A stretch of DNA of 64,000 nucleotides from Macrostomum hystrix (Eukaryota > Platyhelminthes > Macrostomidae): positions 19,100,501 through 19,164,500 of the forward strand of contig CATNEN010000001.1 of the NCBI GenBank assembly GCA_950097015.1. Reading direction: 5' to 3'. Position numbers and translations under genes: made by a program. Each line of letters begins with the position of its first letter. Position 1 is the first letter of the stretch. The notes beneath the pieces are model-generated. The model did not search any database and was not told the DNA's origin. It was given only the letters and a program-made list of their open reading frames with translations. Shown here one piece after another: positions 22,783 to 33,725 of this stretch.

Positions 22783-22954
22783 TATAAACGCTAATAAGGA
22801 CATTGATCTGCCATGCATATAATTGTATAAAGCAGGCAGTCTATTCTCAAATGCACATCTATCTCCATTTGTCCTAGTTGTTCCCTGCACAGCCAACTAA
22901 TGAGCAGAAAGAAAGCGCATCTAAAAAACAAGCAATTAAAAACGAAAACGCGAA

Positions 22955-23182
22955 ACACTGTTTAGGAGCCCCTGACAGACAATGAAACTGTGAGCTATAT
23001 AATAATAATAAAACGGAATTGAACGGAAAAGCTGATAAATGAACGAATTTAATAGTGTCATTAGTCCCACGAATAAAAACAGCTAACGTAATTACACTGC
23101 CAGTCCGCTGGATAGTGCAAACATGCACGGTAAGATTGGCAGCGCACGGTAATTAGCAGATTTTATTCGCGCTCAACGAGTC
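22955..23182. repeat. dispersed repeat interrupted by a LINE, left part
   Basis: Matches 43895-44115. It breaks at CAACGAGTC (23174-23182), which is repeated at 27969-27977 where the match to the second copy resumes. Confidence 0.85.
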
Positions 23183-23386
23183 ACCTCACAAAAGCTCCCG
23201 AACCAAATGATAGCTTTTCGTGAAAATCGACCATATCGATCAAAGCTTTTCGCCTTTTTCAAAGAACTAACCTTCTTAGCCGTACAGCACCCCTAAAGTC
23301 TTCCGTGCAGGGCAATTGTTTACTAACAATTACTAACATACTAACTAAGTTACTCGAAAACAACTACTGACTGACTAACTACTGGC

Positions 23387-24208
23387 ATGGAGTCCGTTTG
23401 TCGACGTTTTCCTTCGACGCCGATAGACACCATCAGAACCTGCATGTACGACGGTGACGTCCAGGTTGGATATGCGCCGTTTGCCCTGGCCAACTGCGCA
23501 GACATAGTCTACGAGCAGCTCATGGCTGAGCTACTGCCCAAGGCCATCCGGCACCGACCTAGCGAGAGAAGGCTTGTCCATTGGATTGGCCCCGCATACT
23601 CCTACTCAGGAGTCGCTCTAGCTGCGAACAACGACTGGCACCCGACGCTGCTAGCGATTCGCGACTACCTGGTGGATGAGTCGGGCATTGACTTTCCAAT
23701 ATTCAACAGCTGTCTGGTCAACTTTTATCAAGACGCTGATGACAATATTCCTTACCACTCTGACGATGAGCCGGAGCTAGGGACAAATCCGACCATCGCC
23801 ACGGTGTCATTCGGCGCCTCCAGGACGTTCTGCGTGCGGGACAAGCGCACCCATAACGTCATTTATAAGTTCGACACGCTGCCTGGCTCGTTGATCACCA
23901 TGGCCGGAGCCTGCCAGCGCAAGATGCAACACGCCGTGCCAGCGGTGCATGCGCAGCAGGGAGCCCGAGTGTCGCTAACATTCCGTGTCACCGCGGAGCT
24001 AAAGGACAACCGTAACCGTAAGCGCCAAGCAGAAGAGCCTCTAGGCGTCAAGAGTCCCCTAGCAAAGGCACCGGCTGAAGCGACGTCTGACACCTCAGAC
24101 ACCTCAGACACCGTGGCAGCGGCGGCGGCGGCGGCGGCGGTGGTGGTAGAGGCAGCACCAGAGGTCTCAACGGTTCCGAAGGCGCAGGCACAGCCTGGTC
24201 CTTGGTGA
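23387..24208 (+). CDS. AlkB-like 2-oxoglutarate/Fe(II) dioxygenase ORF of a LINE (273 aa)
   Basis: AlkB-family enzymes oxidatively remove alkyl groups from DNA or RNA bases. All core residues are visible: His124-Ser-Asp126 (metal ligands, in IPYHSDDEPE), His182 (third ligand, MQHAVP), and Arg194...Arg200 in RVSLTFR, the 2-oxoglutarate-binding RxNxxFR-type motif. The core spans about residues 60-205. A basic linker, a DTSDTSDT repeat and a poly-Ala run encoded by GCG repeats follow. The ORF then hits a stop where it meets truncated endonuclease sequence, in another frame. The ATG lies about 200 bases inside the element's 5' end. It may protect or repair the element's RNA/cDNA from alkylation; that is inference. 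Confidence 0.8.
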   Translation: MESVCRRFPSTPIDTIRTCMYDGDVQVGYAPFALANCADIVYEQLMAELLPKAIRHRPSERRLVHWIGPAYSYSGVALAANNDWHPTLLAIRDYLVDESGIDFPIFNSCLVNFYQDADDNIPYHSDDEPELGTNPTIATVSFGASRTFCVRDKRTHNVIYKFDTLPGSLITMAGACQRKMQHAVPAVHAQQGARVSLTFRVTAELKDNRNRKRQAEEPLGVKSPLAKAPAEATSDTSDTSDTVAAAAAAAAVVVEAAPEVSTVPKAQAQPGPW

Positions 24209-26618
24209 CTTAAATGCCAGGCACGGCTTCCTGGGGGGAGAAAGTAGGAGTAATAGAGCGGGTCAGCAACTCTACGACTGGCTCTGCTCAGATGAACCAA
24301 CCCCAACCGTTCTAAACCAGGTAGGGGACTTCACAAGAATTGCAAGCAAGGGGGAGTGATCTCACGGAACGTGCTGGATCTTGGACTAGCCTTAGAGGCA
24401 CTCGTCCCCCTCATCACCAACTTCTGCGTAGGGCAGGACCTGGATAGTGACCACCTTCCAATCATAGTCACCTTGGGACTTAAGTCTCCCCTTCTGAATG
24501 ATCAAGATGCCCCCAGAAATTATACTAAAGCAAACTGGGATGCCTTCAAATCCCACATTAGCCAAAAGCTCCTGGATCCCTGGGTCCCTCCCTTGGAAAC
24601 CCCGCAGGATCTAGATGCTGAGGCAGAATATCTAACTGAGGCCATCCAGGGAGCGATTGCGTATGCAGTTCCTCTGAGGAAACGGATCTCACCCCTACCA
24701 CCCTACATCGTGGACAAAATCAAGGAGAGGAGGAAGCTCCGCAGACTCTCACAGTTCTAGAGAGGATTCGTACCGGATCAGTGCAAATAGGCTGGCCAAA
24801 CAAATCCGCAAAGATATCGAAAATTTCAAACAGCGTAAGCACACTAAAATGTGCGAGAAACTGGTTGAAAAAAGTGAAAATCAAGAAGTCAAAAACTTTT
24901 GGCGGGATGTAAAAGTTCTAATGGGACAGAAGAAGGGTAACACCATCCCCACCCTGACCTCTGGGTCCATAAAGGCCTTTACCGACCAAGACAAGGCAAA
25001 TCTTCTTGCGGAGTCGCTGGATGCCAAGATGCGCCCTGTCCCGACCACCAGCCTTGATTATGCTGAGACGGTTAACCAATACTCCCAGCTCAGGCTGCTC
25101 TATCCCTCTAAGCCGGACAGCAGGATTCCACTGCTCCCCTTAGAGGCACCAATCAAGTTCGAGGACGTCACTTGGGAGCTTGCCCACCTGAGGGAGGATA
25201 GTGCCCCAGGGCTCGACAAGATCCCCAACAATGCCCTCAAACGTGGTCTCGAACACGTCTCAGTGACCCGTATAACCAGTCTGTTCAACGCCTGTTTTGA
25301 ACAAGGCCACTTTCCCAGCCCCTGGAAAAAAGCAGTAGTAGTGATGCTACCAAAGCCTAACAAACCCCGAGATGACCCAAACTCATACAGACCAATCAGC
25401 CTAACATCCTGCCTAGGCAAAGTTTTTGAAAAAATCATTGCGCGGAGGCTAAAAAGCCACCTGGAATCCACGGGCGCACTGGGTGCAGATCAATGCGCCT
25501 ACAGGAAAAATCACTCCACTTATGACAATCTGTGCCGCTTGGTGCAGAATATCATGGTGGCCAAACACAAGAAAAAGAAATTATCCGCAGTCCTGCTAGA
25601 TGTCGAAGCAGCCTTTGACTCCGTCTGGCAGGACGCACTGCGGTACCAAATGATCCAGGCAAACCTCCCGGGGCGGGTTCTTAGTATCTGCTCCAGCTAC
25701 CTTCGGGACAGGTTGGTCCTAGTGAGGGTTAACTTAGCCCTCAGCCAGTCGTTTAAACTCAAGGCTGGCGTCCCCCAGGGTGGAGTTATCAGCCCACTCC
25801 TCTATCTGCTCTTTGTGAGCACCATGCCAACCCCAAAAACACCTGGAGTAGAACGAAGCCAGTTCGCCGACGACATGGCAATCTGGGCGTCGGCGGAAGG
25901 TTTCGTTAAGCTCAGGAAAAACCTGCAGCGCTACCTGGATGAAGTCCATAAATGGTGCGGCGTGCAGGGCATCAAAATCAATGCCGGAAAAAGCCAGGCC
26001 ATAACCTTCAATTGCAACAAACCCAGGGTAGGGTGCCAGGACAAACGGCCCCAACTCCACCTGGGAACTGTGCAAATACAAAACTGTGATGTAGTTAAGT
26101 TCCTGGGCATAAAGCTGGACACTAACCTGAGACTTAATGAACACGTAAAATCACAAATCAACACTTGCAGAGCGCAGGTGATGTGCCTTAGCAAGATTGC
26201 AAAAAAGACCAATCTGAAGAGCGACACTCTGAAAATGCTATACCGGGCTTACGTGGAGAGCACCATGACATATGGAGCACCCATTCTAACAATCCTAAGC
26301 CCGGGAAACAAGAGTGACCTTCAGAAAATTCAAAACATTGCCCTCAGAATCTTCTATGGGATCCCATCCTACATCTCCACCAGCTACTTGCATGAGCATG
26401 CCCAGATGCCCCTGGTAGCGAACAGGATTGATGATCTGGGGACCCGCTGGCTCCTTAAAGCCTGCAAGGCTAAAATCCACACCCTAGACAGGCGCCCTGA
26501 TCCGATTAGGATAAAACCGGGGTCCAGAATGCCTGTTCTACATCACCTCTGGGAAATCCTGGAGAGGAGAATAGCTGCTGCTACACCAGCGCCCAGGGGT
26601 CCAGGCAGGACAAACTAA
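24195..26618 (+). pseudogene. LINE endonuclease (partial) plus reverse transcriptase, frameshifted
   Basis: Pieces in order: a frame with LGDLNARHG (APE-type endonuclease motif) from about 24195 to a stop near 24355; a second frame (24356-24760) with DSDHLPI, the last endonuclease motif; then a frame (about 24761-26618) with the RT. RT motifs: YRPISLTSCLGKVFEKI, LLDVEAAFDSVW, GVPQGGVISPLLY, the catalytic FADD at 25863-25874, and a FLGIKLD thumb-side motif. The first half of the endonuclease is absent, suggesting a deletion that fused the AlkB ORF to mid-endonuclease. Two frame changes (near 24355 and 24760) inactivate it. Confidence 0.85.
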
Positions 26619-27968
26619 AAGAGGCAGCTGTTGCTGCAACAGCAACCAAAAAACAATCTCCAGCACCCAACATATGCAGCAGTTTATCTCATGTTGTGCT
26701 TGCTCTTTAGTTTGGCAAAAAAGTGGAAAAAATAACAAGTCCCGGCACTAGACACTAAGCCATCCAGGTATTCCTTTGGGTCATTTGGCAAGTTTCTTAC
26801 CAGCTTACTGCAAGTAGGTGATATTGGGGTGAGAAGTGTTTTCTAGGTTTGAGTTACGAAGATTTCAAGCTTGAACTAGATTGGGGTGGGCGTATGGGCT
26901 TGGGCTTGTTGATTTATTATTTGGCTGAAGCATAACTTGGTATAAAGGGCAGTTGTCACTGTCACTTTAGAGGGCAGGGGAGGATGTTCTCTAAGTGATT
27001 TAGATAGAAATTGAATAGGCTTAGAACCGCTGGGGGGTCATATTTTTTTGGCAAGAGTAGGCTATAGAAATTAGGCGGGGTGGTGGGTGTCTGACAGTTT
27101 ACCTAACAATGGGCCGGAACTGGAAAGGTAAAGTACAATTTTTTTAGGGTTCAGGCTAGTTTATGGGCACGGGACAGTATTGGCTCAGCATTGCAAGGCC
27201 CTGCCAGTCCAATTCGCATCACTTTAAGAGTTCAATGATCATTAGATTATTTTACTAAAGATTTGCAATGCCCTATGCCCTCCGATACGGAGTCGTTTTT
27301 TGCGGACACAAACCAAACCAAACCAATTCACCAATGTAAACCCTAGACTGCTCCCCTTGTGTGTGATGCGCCAGGACTATCAATCTAGCTTTTTTTCTAT
27401 CAATTCTTCTGTCAAACCAATTTACCAATGTAAATCTGTCAAACCAATTTACCAATGTAAACCCTAGGCTGCTCCCCTTGTGTGATGCGCCAGGACTACC
27501 AATCTAGCTACAAACTCTCAAATAAATTTTTTCCATCAATTTTTCTGTAACCCTCCAATGCGAAAAAACGCACTACAATCTCAATCTACCTATAACTCAC
27601 CTAGGCTGCTCCCCTTGCGATGCGCCAAAAGCTATCAATCTAATTACTAAGCTCTAATCTTTCTGCTAAATTACAAATGCGAAAATGCGATACCCTAACC
27701 AATTTGGGGGTTGGCTAGGCTTTGCAAATTCATATGTACTATGCGCTTGTCTTAGATTTCCTCTTTTATCCTGATGTCCTAATCTTTGTGAGGACCCATT
27801 TTTTATCCCAATCATGCGCACTCAATATACCAAAAAATATATTCCATTCGTTTTTTTTATCGTGTAAAATATTTTTCGTCAATCATATCCAATAAATATA
27901 CAGTACCTACAGCGGAAGAGCCCCTCCCAGGGCTGACCCGCGGGTCTTAGACCCAAACCTCTTAACAA
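26619..27968 (+). other. 3' region of the LINE
   Basis: Non-coding. Three diverged copies of a block with GGCTGCTCCCCTTG and GATGCGCCA at about 27346, 27468 and 27604, then AT-rich sequence with AATAAATA before the 9-bp duplication. No clean poly-A tail is seen. Confidence 0.55.
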
Positions 27969-27977
27969 CAACGAGTC

Positions 27978-28176
27978 CGCCGCGAGAAGGCTGACACATG
28001 GGCTCATGAAATTAGCGCTTTAAAATGTAGCGCTTCACAGCACATTGTATTGCATGTGCAAAGTGACCTGTAAAAATTTTGCTAGTTGAACGAATTGTAT
28101 CCAAAATTTGGGCTTACTGGTATTCATTTTAGCGCTCTTAAACTTAACGCTTCACAGCACCCACACAAAAGTAGGT
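27978..28176. repeat. dispersed repeat interrupted by a LINE, right part
   Basis: Continues the match to 44116-44327. It includes an internal duplication (TTAGCGCTTTAAAATG...CTTCACAGCAC and TTAGCGCTCTTAAAC...CTTCACAGCAC about 115 bp apart). Confidence 0.85.
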
Positions 28177-28266
28177 GCAGAGTGACTTGCTGTAATTGGC
28201 TCTGTAGATATACCAATTTTTCCATGGGATAGGGGTGGTATGGTATTTTGTTCCAACAGGAAGACC

Positions 28267-28685
28267 TCAGGTAGCAAATTTTATGGGAGACGAGGTGGGA
28301 ATTTTCGGGTTATATCGGGTCAACTTGGTAGCAGATTTACGCAAGACAATAGGCGGTAAGGGTTTGACGCAATAAGGGACTCTTGGAGGAATCACAAATG
28401 GTAATGGGTTTCGACAGATTTTAGCTGGAACTCGATGAGTTTCTGGCGTAGGTTTAGGACTTTTAGGAGCACCTTCAGAAGAGTTGCAGCGCTCTTCCTG
28501 CTGCTGCTGTTCTGCGGGAAGTTTTGTTGACGCACTCGTCTCTTGGCTAGTTGCTGATGTAATTTGTACCTCGCCGATATCCTTGTACATCTCAACCAGG
28601 ATAGATAGCTGACTAGCAGCGAACTCAAGTTCCATGTATTGGAGTGGATGCTTTTCTTCTGTAGTAAGTTTGTCAATATACTTTC
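28267..28685 (-). CDS. candidate C-terminal exon of a mobile-element protein
   Basis: On the minus strand a 3' splice site (AAATTAG) precedes an exon starting at 28685 in phase with KYIDKLTTEEKHPLQ, continuing through a helical part (LEFAASQLSILVEMYKDIG), a Gln/Ser-rich part and a Pro-rich tail, to a stop at 28267. It ends about 90 bases before the dispersed repeat, at the same relative place as the end of the KDZ transposase gene (44403) beside the other copy. It may be a gene of the same or a related element. No domain recognised. Confidence 0.4.
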
Positions 28686-30560
28686 CTAATTTTCAGATTT
28701 TTGCTCAGCTTTTTTCGACTCATTATTCGGTCTTTTCGGAGAGCCATTTGGGCCTCATTGAAACGCAAACATAGCAATTTTCGTATAGCGCTTATATTTC
28801 AGTGCGCAGCAGTTCAGTTCTGCTCCATTTAGCTTACTATTTAGATTTAATTATTCGGAAGTCAGATTAAGACAAAAAATGAACATAAAGGCCTTCCTAA
28901 AATCACTTTCATCTTCTCTCGTTTATAACAACGTAAACAGTGTATTTAAATTCACGCGTATTTAAATTCACGCGCTAGCTCTGCAGCTATTTTTAGAACT
29001 GGGAAGACCACGCTTCCTCTATGGCTTTGCTCGCAAGCACTCATTTTCTCTCGTTATTGATATTGCATTAGAGCAGCAGCAGTGTACAGTATACTGAATG
29101 TATTGTTTCGTTCGAGATCGATTGACTGACTGATTGACACTGATTGACACAGACTCTATGTCTTATGACATTCAATAATTTGATTTAACTTTGACTGGCG
29201 GCGGCAGCGACGACAAGCAAAAAACACGGAAAGGCAATTAGAATATAATTTCTATGCTAAAGTCTACTCGATTATATTTCGCAGAGGCTAACTAATGCTA
29301 TCCAGCTGTACAATTGAATATTTATCTCACCTCGAAGTGGGCACAGGCGGACGGGGGCTGGCTGCTGGTACTGCTGCTTCTGCTGCTTCTGCTGCTTCTG
29401 CTGCAACTGCTGCTACTGCTGCTATTGCTGCTACTGCTGCTGCTTGGCAAATGGGCACAGGCGGACGGGGCTGGCTTCGGCTACTGATGCTGCTGGCTGG
29501 TGCCGGCCGGTTTAGCTGCACTGAGCTGAGGATGAGCATGGAAAAAAGCAATTAGAATATAATTTCGACGCTAAAGTCTACTCGAATATAGTTGCTGAGG
29601 CTAACTAATGCTATCCAGCTGTACAATTTAATTTTTATCTCACCTCGAAGTAAGCACAGGCGGACGGGGTTGGCTGCTGGTACTGCTGCTTCTGCTGCAC
29701 CTCGAAGTGGGCACGGGCAGATGGGGCTGGCTGCTGGTACTGATGCTGCTAGAGCTGTTGAGCTGCTACTGAGCTGCTACTGCTGCTACTGCTGATGCTT
29801 CTGCTGATGCTGTCGGTTGCTTCTGCTGATGCTTCTGCTGATGCTGTCTGTTGCGCTGCAAATAAGAAAAAGGCTATGTATTTTAAATAGGCCATATAAG
29901 TATCTGTTCATAAATATGCATTACAAGCTGTGTTAATATAATAGGCCCTCAGATTAGTCTTTGTATATATAATAGGCCCTTCAATTAGTATTTGTATACA
30001 TATAACAATCGGTCTGTTAATCTAATAGTTAATAGCGCATGCAGTTCTCTATAATTATAATATATTAGTAATCTCAGTAAGTGTAATGCAGTTCTGAGCT
30101 GCGTAGAAATATATTAGATCCTAATGCTCGCTGTTGACATAATAATAGATCCTGTGGCTCTCTGTCGGTATAATATCTGTAGCCTGTTTTAACTTTGTCC
30201 AAGCAAATAGAAGGCTGACTGTTGATTCGAATTGTGGATGGATCTCTGAATTATATTTGACTGTAAGCTGCAGTTCGATCGAGCAGTTGGGCCGGGCTAA
30301 AACTAAAAGACTGCTACTTTGCTTGCCACCCTTTCTTTAAACCTTCGAAAGCGAAAGGGGGCGGCCCTGTCTCTAAATTCATAGTCTATGGTAAAAGGGT
30401 GTGGAAGGCCACTGCTCTGCCTTGAAAAAGAGAAGCAGTGTGTCTGCTTTAACCAATCGATAATGTCACCCCTGTGGCCATAGACTGAAGACGATCGAAG
30501 TCGTCTCTCTTTCCATCTGCAGGTCTGTCTGGCTGGCTCGGCACTGCTTTTGAGGGAGGA
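28686..30560. other. non-coding region with a decayed unit and CTG-type microsatellites
   Basis: No intact gene. About 29110-29225 shares the ATTGACTGATTGACAC motif and the GCGGCGGCAGCGACGAC block seen upstream of the two small genes at 31081 and 31960, so a third, decayed unit is likely. 29288-29380 and 29602-29690 are local duplicates (GGCTAACTAATGCTATCCAG...). 29366-29445 is a CTGCTT/CTGCTA microsatellite. Confidence 0.5.
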
Positions 30561-30564
30561 AGAT

Positions 30565-31960
30565 CGAGTTGGAGGGGGTGGGTGTGCTGTTCACTGGAAA
30601 ATCGAATGTCTGAGCTTTTCGAGGGGTTTGCTAAAGCGTAAACAAATGTAGTACGCATATAGTGCAGGGCACGCTTCTTTTTGGAACTTCGGGCTCTCTC
30701 CCTCAGAGGGAGCCCCGTCTTAGTAGGAAATTAGCAGCAGCAGCAAGAACTAACAAACAAAATATTCGCTAACTTTTAAACGATTTACTCACATGCACTC
30801 TCTATACATATACTTGTAATGCGATAAACTCAATACATATAAACAACGATAAATAATGATTTCGATTGATTGCACAGACTGACACTGATTGATGCTTACT
30901 CTTTGCCCTTTTAATTTGCTATAATGATGAACCAAATCAAAGCTATAACGTATATATACTGTTTCTGTGCGGCGGTGGCAGCTGCGGCAGCGACGACTCA
31001 AGCCAGTGATTAGCTGTATTTCTTGCAACATGTTTTACGGCTTTGCGCTTTGCTGTCATCATTCAATACAGCTGATCATCATGGCCTACGCAGCAGAGCG
31101 CGCCGGAGCAGTCCGCGAGTCGATTCAGGCTGCGATTCGCCTGATTGTGACTGCTCGCGGCGGCGTGTGCTGGCTCCCCTGGCTGCTGAACAAGGGATTG
31201 CCAAGGGCCGGCATTAGTGCCGAGCTTCTGGCATTCGCCGATTTCGCCAACGCGGAAGCCGCCATCGAATCTACGCATGGACTCGCTGTTGTGTTCATGC
31301 AGGAGGGCAGCTACTTCGTTGTCGAGGGCCCGCCGACACAACAGCGGGTCCGTGAGGTGATGGCGGCCCAAAATCGGCAGATCCCCGCCTGGCCGCATTG
31401 GCGACTGGCCGACGCAGAGTCCGGCTACGCAAGTATTGCGGACTCAGAGGAGTCGGACTAACATTTTATTTTAGTGGGGAGTCGGGGATTGGAGGGGGTG
31501 TGCTGTTCACTGGAGAATCGAAGTCTGACCTTTTGAGGGGTTTGCTAAATCGTAAACAAATCTAGTATTTAGTGCAGGGCACGCTTCTTTTTTGGAACTT
31601 CGGGCTCTCTCCCTCAGAGTGAGCCCCGTCTTAGTAGGAAATTAGCAGCAGCAGCAAGAACTAACAAACAAAATATTCGCTAACTTTTAAACGATTTACT
31701 CACATGCACTCTCTATACATATACTTGTAATGCGATAAAATCAATACATATATATATGATTGATAACGAGATCGGTTGACTACCGATACTGACACAGATT
31801 GACTCTCACTCTGCTCTTTTAATTTGCTGCATTGTGTGTATTTCATATAACCGAACTGACGGTTTTATAAATACTGATTCCATTGCGGCGGTGGCATCTG
31901 CGGCAGCGACGACTCAAGCCAGTGATTAGCTATATTTCTTGCATCATTTAATCTAGACAA
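30565..31960 (+). repeat. duplicated upstream region of two tandem genes
   Basis: About 30565-31060 and 31485-31955 are diverged direct copies. Shared blocks: GTGCTGTTCACTGGA, GCAGGGCACGCTTCTTT, GGAAATTAGCAGCAGCAGCA, ACATATACTTGTAATGCG, and GCGGCAGCGACGACTCAAGC just before each start codon. Each ends at a start codon (31081, 31960), so whole genes with their promoters were duplicated. Confidence 0.85.
31081..31461 (+). CDS. small paralogous protein A (126 aa)
   Basis: The ATG at 31081 lies about 70 bases after the conserved GCGGCAGCGACGAC block. The protein has a core of about 85 residues: SIQAAIRLIVTARGGV, WLLNKGL..AGIS, FADFANAEAAIES, LAVVFMQEGSYFVVEGPPTQQRVREVM. It then ends in an acidic Ser/Glu/Asp tail. 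The order helix, GGV, helix, helix, beta-hairpin ending FVV is what a winged helix (for example a LOTUS/OST-HTH-like fold) would show; this is a fold guess by eye. Paralogue of 31960-32313. Function unknown; perhaps an RNA- or DNA-binding regulator of the surrounding element. Confidence 0.6.
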   Translation: MAYAAERAGAVRESIQAAIRLIVTARGGVCWLPWLLNKGLPRAGISAELLAFADFANAEAAIESTHGLAVVFMQEGSYFVVEGPPTQQRVREVMAAQNRQIPAWPHWRLADAESGYASIADSEESD

Positions 31961-32313
31961 TGGAGGAAATCCGCGCAGTCGTGCACCGAGCCATCTCGAT
32001 GATCATCGACTCGTGCGGTGGTGTTATCGAGCTGCTCCAACTGTGCACCTCCATGCGAGCAGTTGGTGTCTCGCAGGGCGAGGTATTGGCAGCCGGCTAC
32101 CCGTCCTTCATCGCTGCCATACAGTCGACGCCTGGCATCTCCGTCGTGCGGATGGAGGACGGGCGCGTATTTGTCGTCAGAGGGCCGCCGACACGCGAGA
32201 GAGTGCGCGAGCTATTGGCTGCGCCAATAAACATTGCCGACTTTTGGCTGCGCACTTGGGCTGAGCGGGTCGATCGTGGTGGTGGTGCTAGGCCGGACCT
32301 AGGTCGGAATTAA
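31960..32313 (+). CDS. small paralogous protein B (117 aa)
   Basis: Homologous to protein A through the core: AISMIIDSCGGVIELLQL, GVSQGEVLAAGYPSF, AIQSTPGISVVRMEDGRVFVV, GPPTRERVRELLAA. The shared GPPT..RVRE motif directly after the predicted hairpin is the best signature of this family. The C-terminus differs from A (Arg/Gly-rich instead of acidic), so the two copies have diverged in their tails while keeping the core, which argues for function. Same strand, about 500 bp after A. Confidence 0.6.
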   Translation: MEEIRAVVHRAISMIIDSCGGVIELLQLCTSMRAVGVSQGEVLAAGYPSFIAAIQSTPGISVVRMEDGRVFVVRGPPTRERVRELLAAPINIADFWLRTWAERVDRGGGARPDLGRN

Positions 32314-33540
32314 CTAAGTCGACAAATGGGAACCTAGAATCGGAGATGAATTAGGAACAGGGGTTTCCGGGAGATTAACTGACTTGGAGATGGATGGAAG
32401 CAAAATGGGGATAAATTTTTAACATGGGATTGAAATGGGGATAGTTTTTTGCTGTATACAGTATTTCTGATTTAGCTCTTCTTCTGCTTCTTTTCTTGCC
32501 CCCGATGGGAGTGGACCTGAGAGTTCCTTAGCTCGGTCCGACCTCAGGCCACTGCCCAGGGGCTCTCCTGGTCTTGTGCTTACCTCATTCTCTACTCTTG
32601 TCCAACCTTTCCTCTCGTCTCTCCTATCTTGACATCTCTTCCTTTTCATTTTCCCTTCCTTTAGATTTTCTCGCCGTCTTTAAACGTAACTTAATGTAAT
32701 ATTTTATTCATTATTATTCATTATTTACTCATTAATATTCATTATGTACTTTTTTAAATTGTAAATGTGAATGTTCAACATAAAAACATAATACTAATAA
32801 TAGCAAATAAAAAACATTACAATTAAAAAAAACTCAAATATTTGATAGTGATTTAGCAGATGTCGCAGCGCCTTTTACTTCGTTATTTCCTCAAATAACT
32901 AAAATATCAGAGAGCTTATAGCCGCCTGCGTGACTAAAAGTGTTGCACTATGCGCAACACAGTGCTTAGTGAATTCTCTATGTATGCAAGAATTAAGTGC
33001 TATGGCAGCTTGGGTCTGCGTCAGTGAGCTATTGGCCAATTAAGACGCGCCACATGCTACTTTTAAGCCATAGAGGACACAGCCACAAGGTCAGAGACTG
33101 CCGATCGATTTAATTTAGGCCAATAAATTCGCGGTCTGTAAGAATGCACATAAAATGAGGCCAGTACTTTTGGCCAGAGACTAAATTAATAACTGACGCA
33201 CTGTCGTTATGTGATCGGCATGTGAGAGAACAAGAAACCTCTTCTGGGGCTCTCACAGTGGGGAGTCTCGGCATACATGTAGCAGCCAAACATCGAACTC
33301 TATAATATAGAACTGATTGCTCGACGAGGTCGATTGATTGACATACACACGCTGATTGTACTACATAGCAAATGAAAAATTATGTTTTTAAAATTTATAA
33401 ATGATTCAGAGGCTTATAATTTTTACAGCCGGGATGTTGTTGTTGTTGTTGTTGTTGTTGTTAGGTACAACATAAAAATAAGTGATTTATGTGCTCAACG
33501 CAGCACTCAATCGAATATAAATGCAGCAGCGATGACAACA
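32314..33540. other. non-coding stretch
   Basis: No gene supported. Near 33323 there is another GTCGATTGATTGACAT motif upstream of the recombinase gene, and a GTT-triplet microsatellite at about 33437-33463. Confidence 0.5.
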
Positions 33541-33642
33541 GTACGGGACAATGTGCGCGCACAACACTTAAAATAGTGTATTCCATAATGGGATATAGGG
33601 GCATATATATATTTATTTAGATGCACGCACAACGGACTGTAC
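33541..33642. promoter_or_regulatory. inverted-repeat site IR1 (TGCGCGCA family)
   Basis: The left arm starts GTAC and includes ATGTGCGCGCACAAC and CTTAAAAT. The right arm mirrors it imperfectly and ends GATGCACGCACAACGGAC then TGTAC at 33642. Same architecture as IR2 and IR3. It lies about 85 bases before the recombinase start codon. Confidence 0.65.
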
Positions 33643-33725
33643 ATAGCATGTGTTGATTGAGCATGTATACTGAATTCAGTTCATACACCTATATGGCACT
33701 GCATCAATTTGTAATAACAATAGCT

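Larger units (their letters stand above)
23183..27968 (+). mobile_element. non-LTR retrotransposon with AlkB-type first ORF (degraded)
   Basis: Order: short 5' region, AlkB ORF (23387-24208), truncated endonuclease, reverse transcriptase (to 26618), then a 3' region of about 1.35 kb with internal repeats (GGCTGCTCCCCTTG...GATGCGCCA near 27340, 27460 and 27600). It is flanked by the 9-bp duplication. Jockey/I/CR1-like by RT motifs. Two frame changes and a missing N-terminal half of the endonuclease show it is dead. Confidence 0.85.
23174..27977. repeat. 9-bp target-site duplication CAACGAGTC
   Basis: CAACGAGTC at 23174-23182 and again at 27969-27977. The uninterrupted relative at about 44114 has it once, which proves the intervening 4786 bp is an insertion. 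Confidence 0.85.
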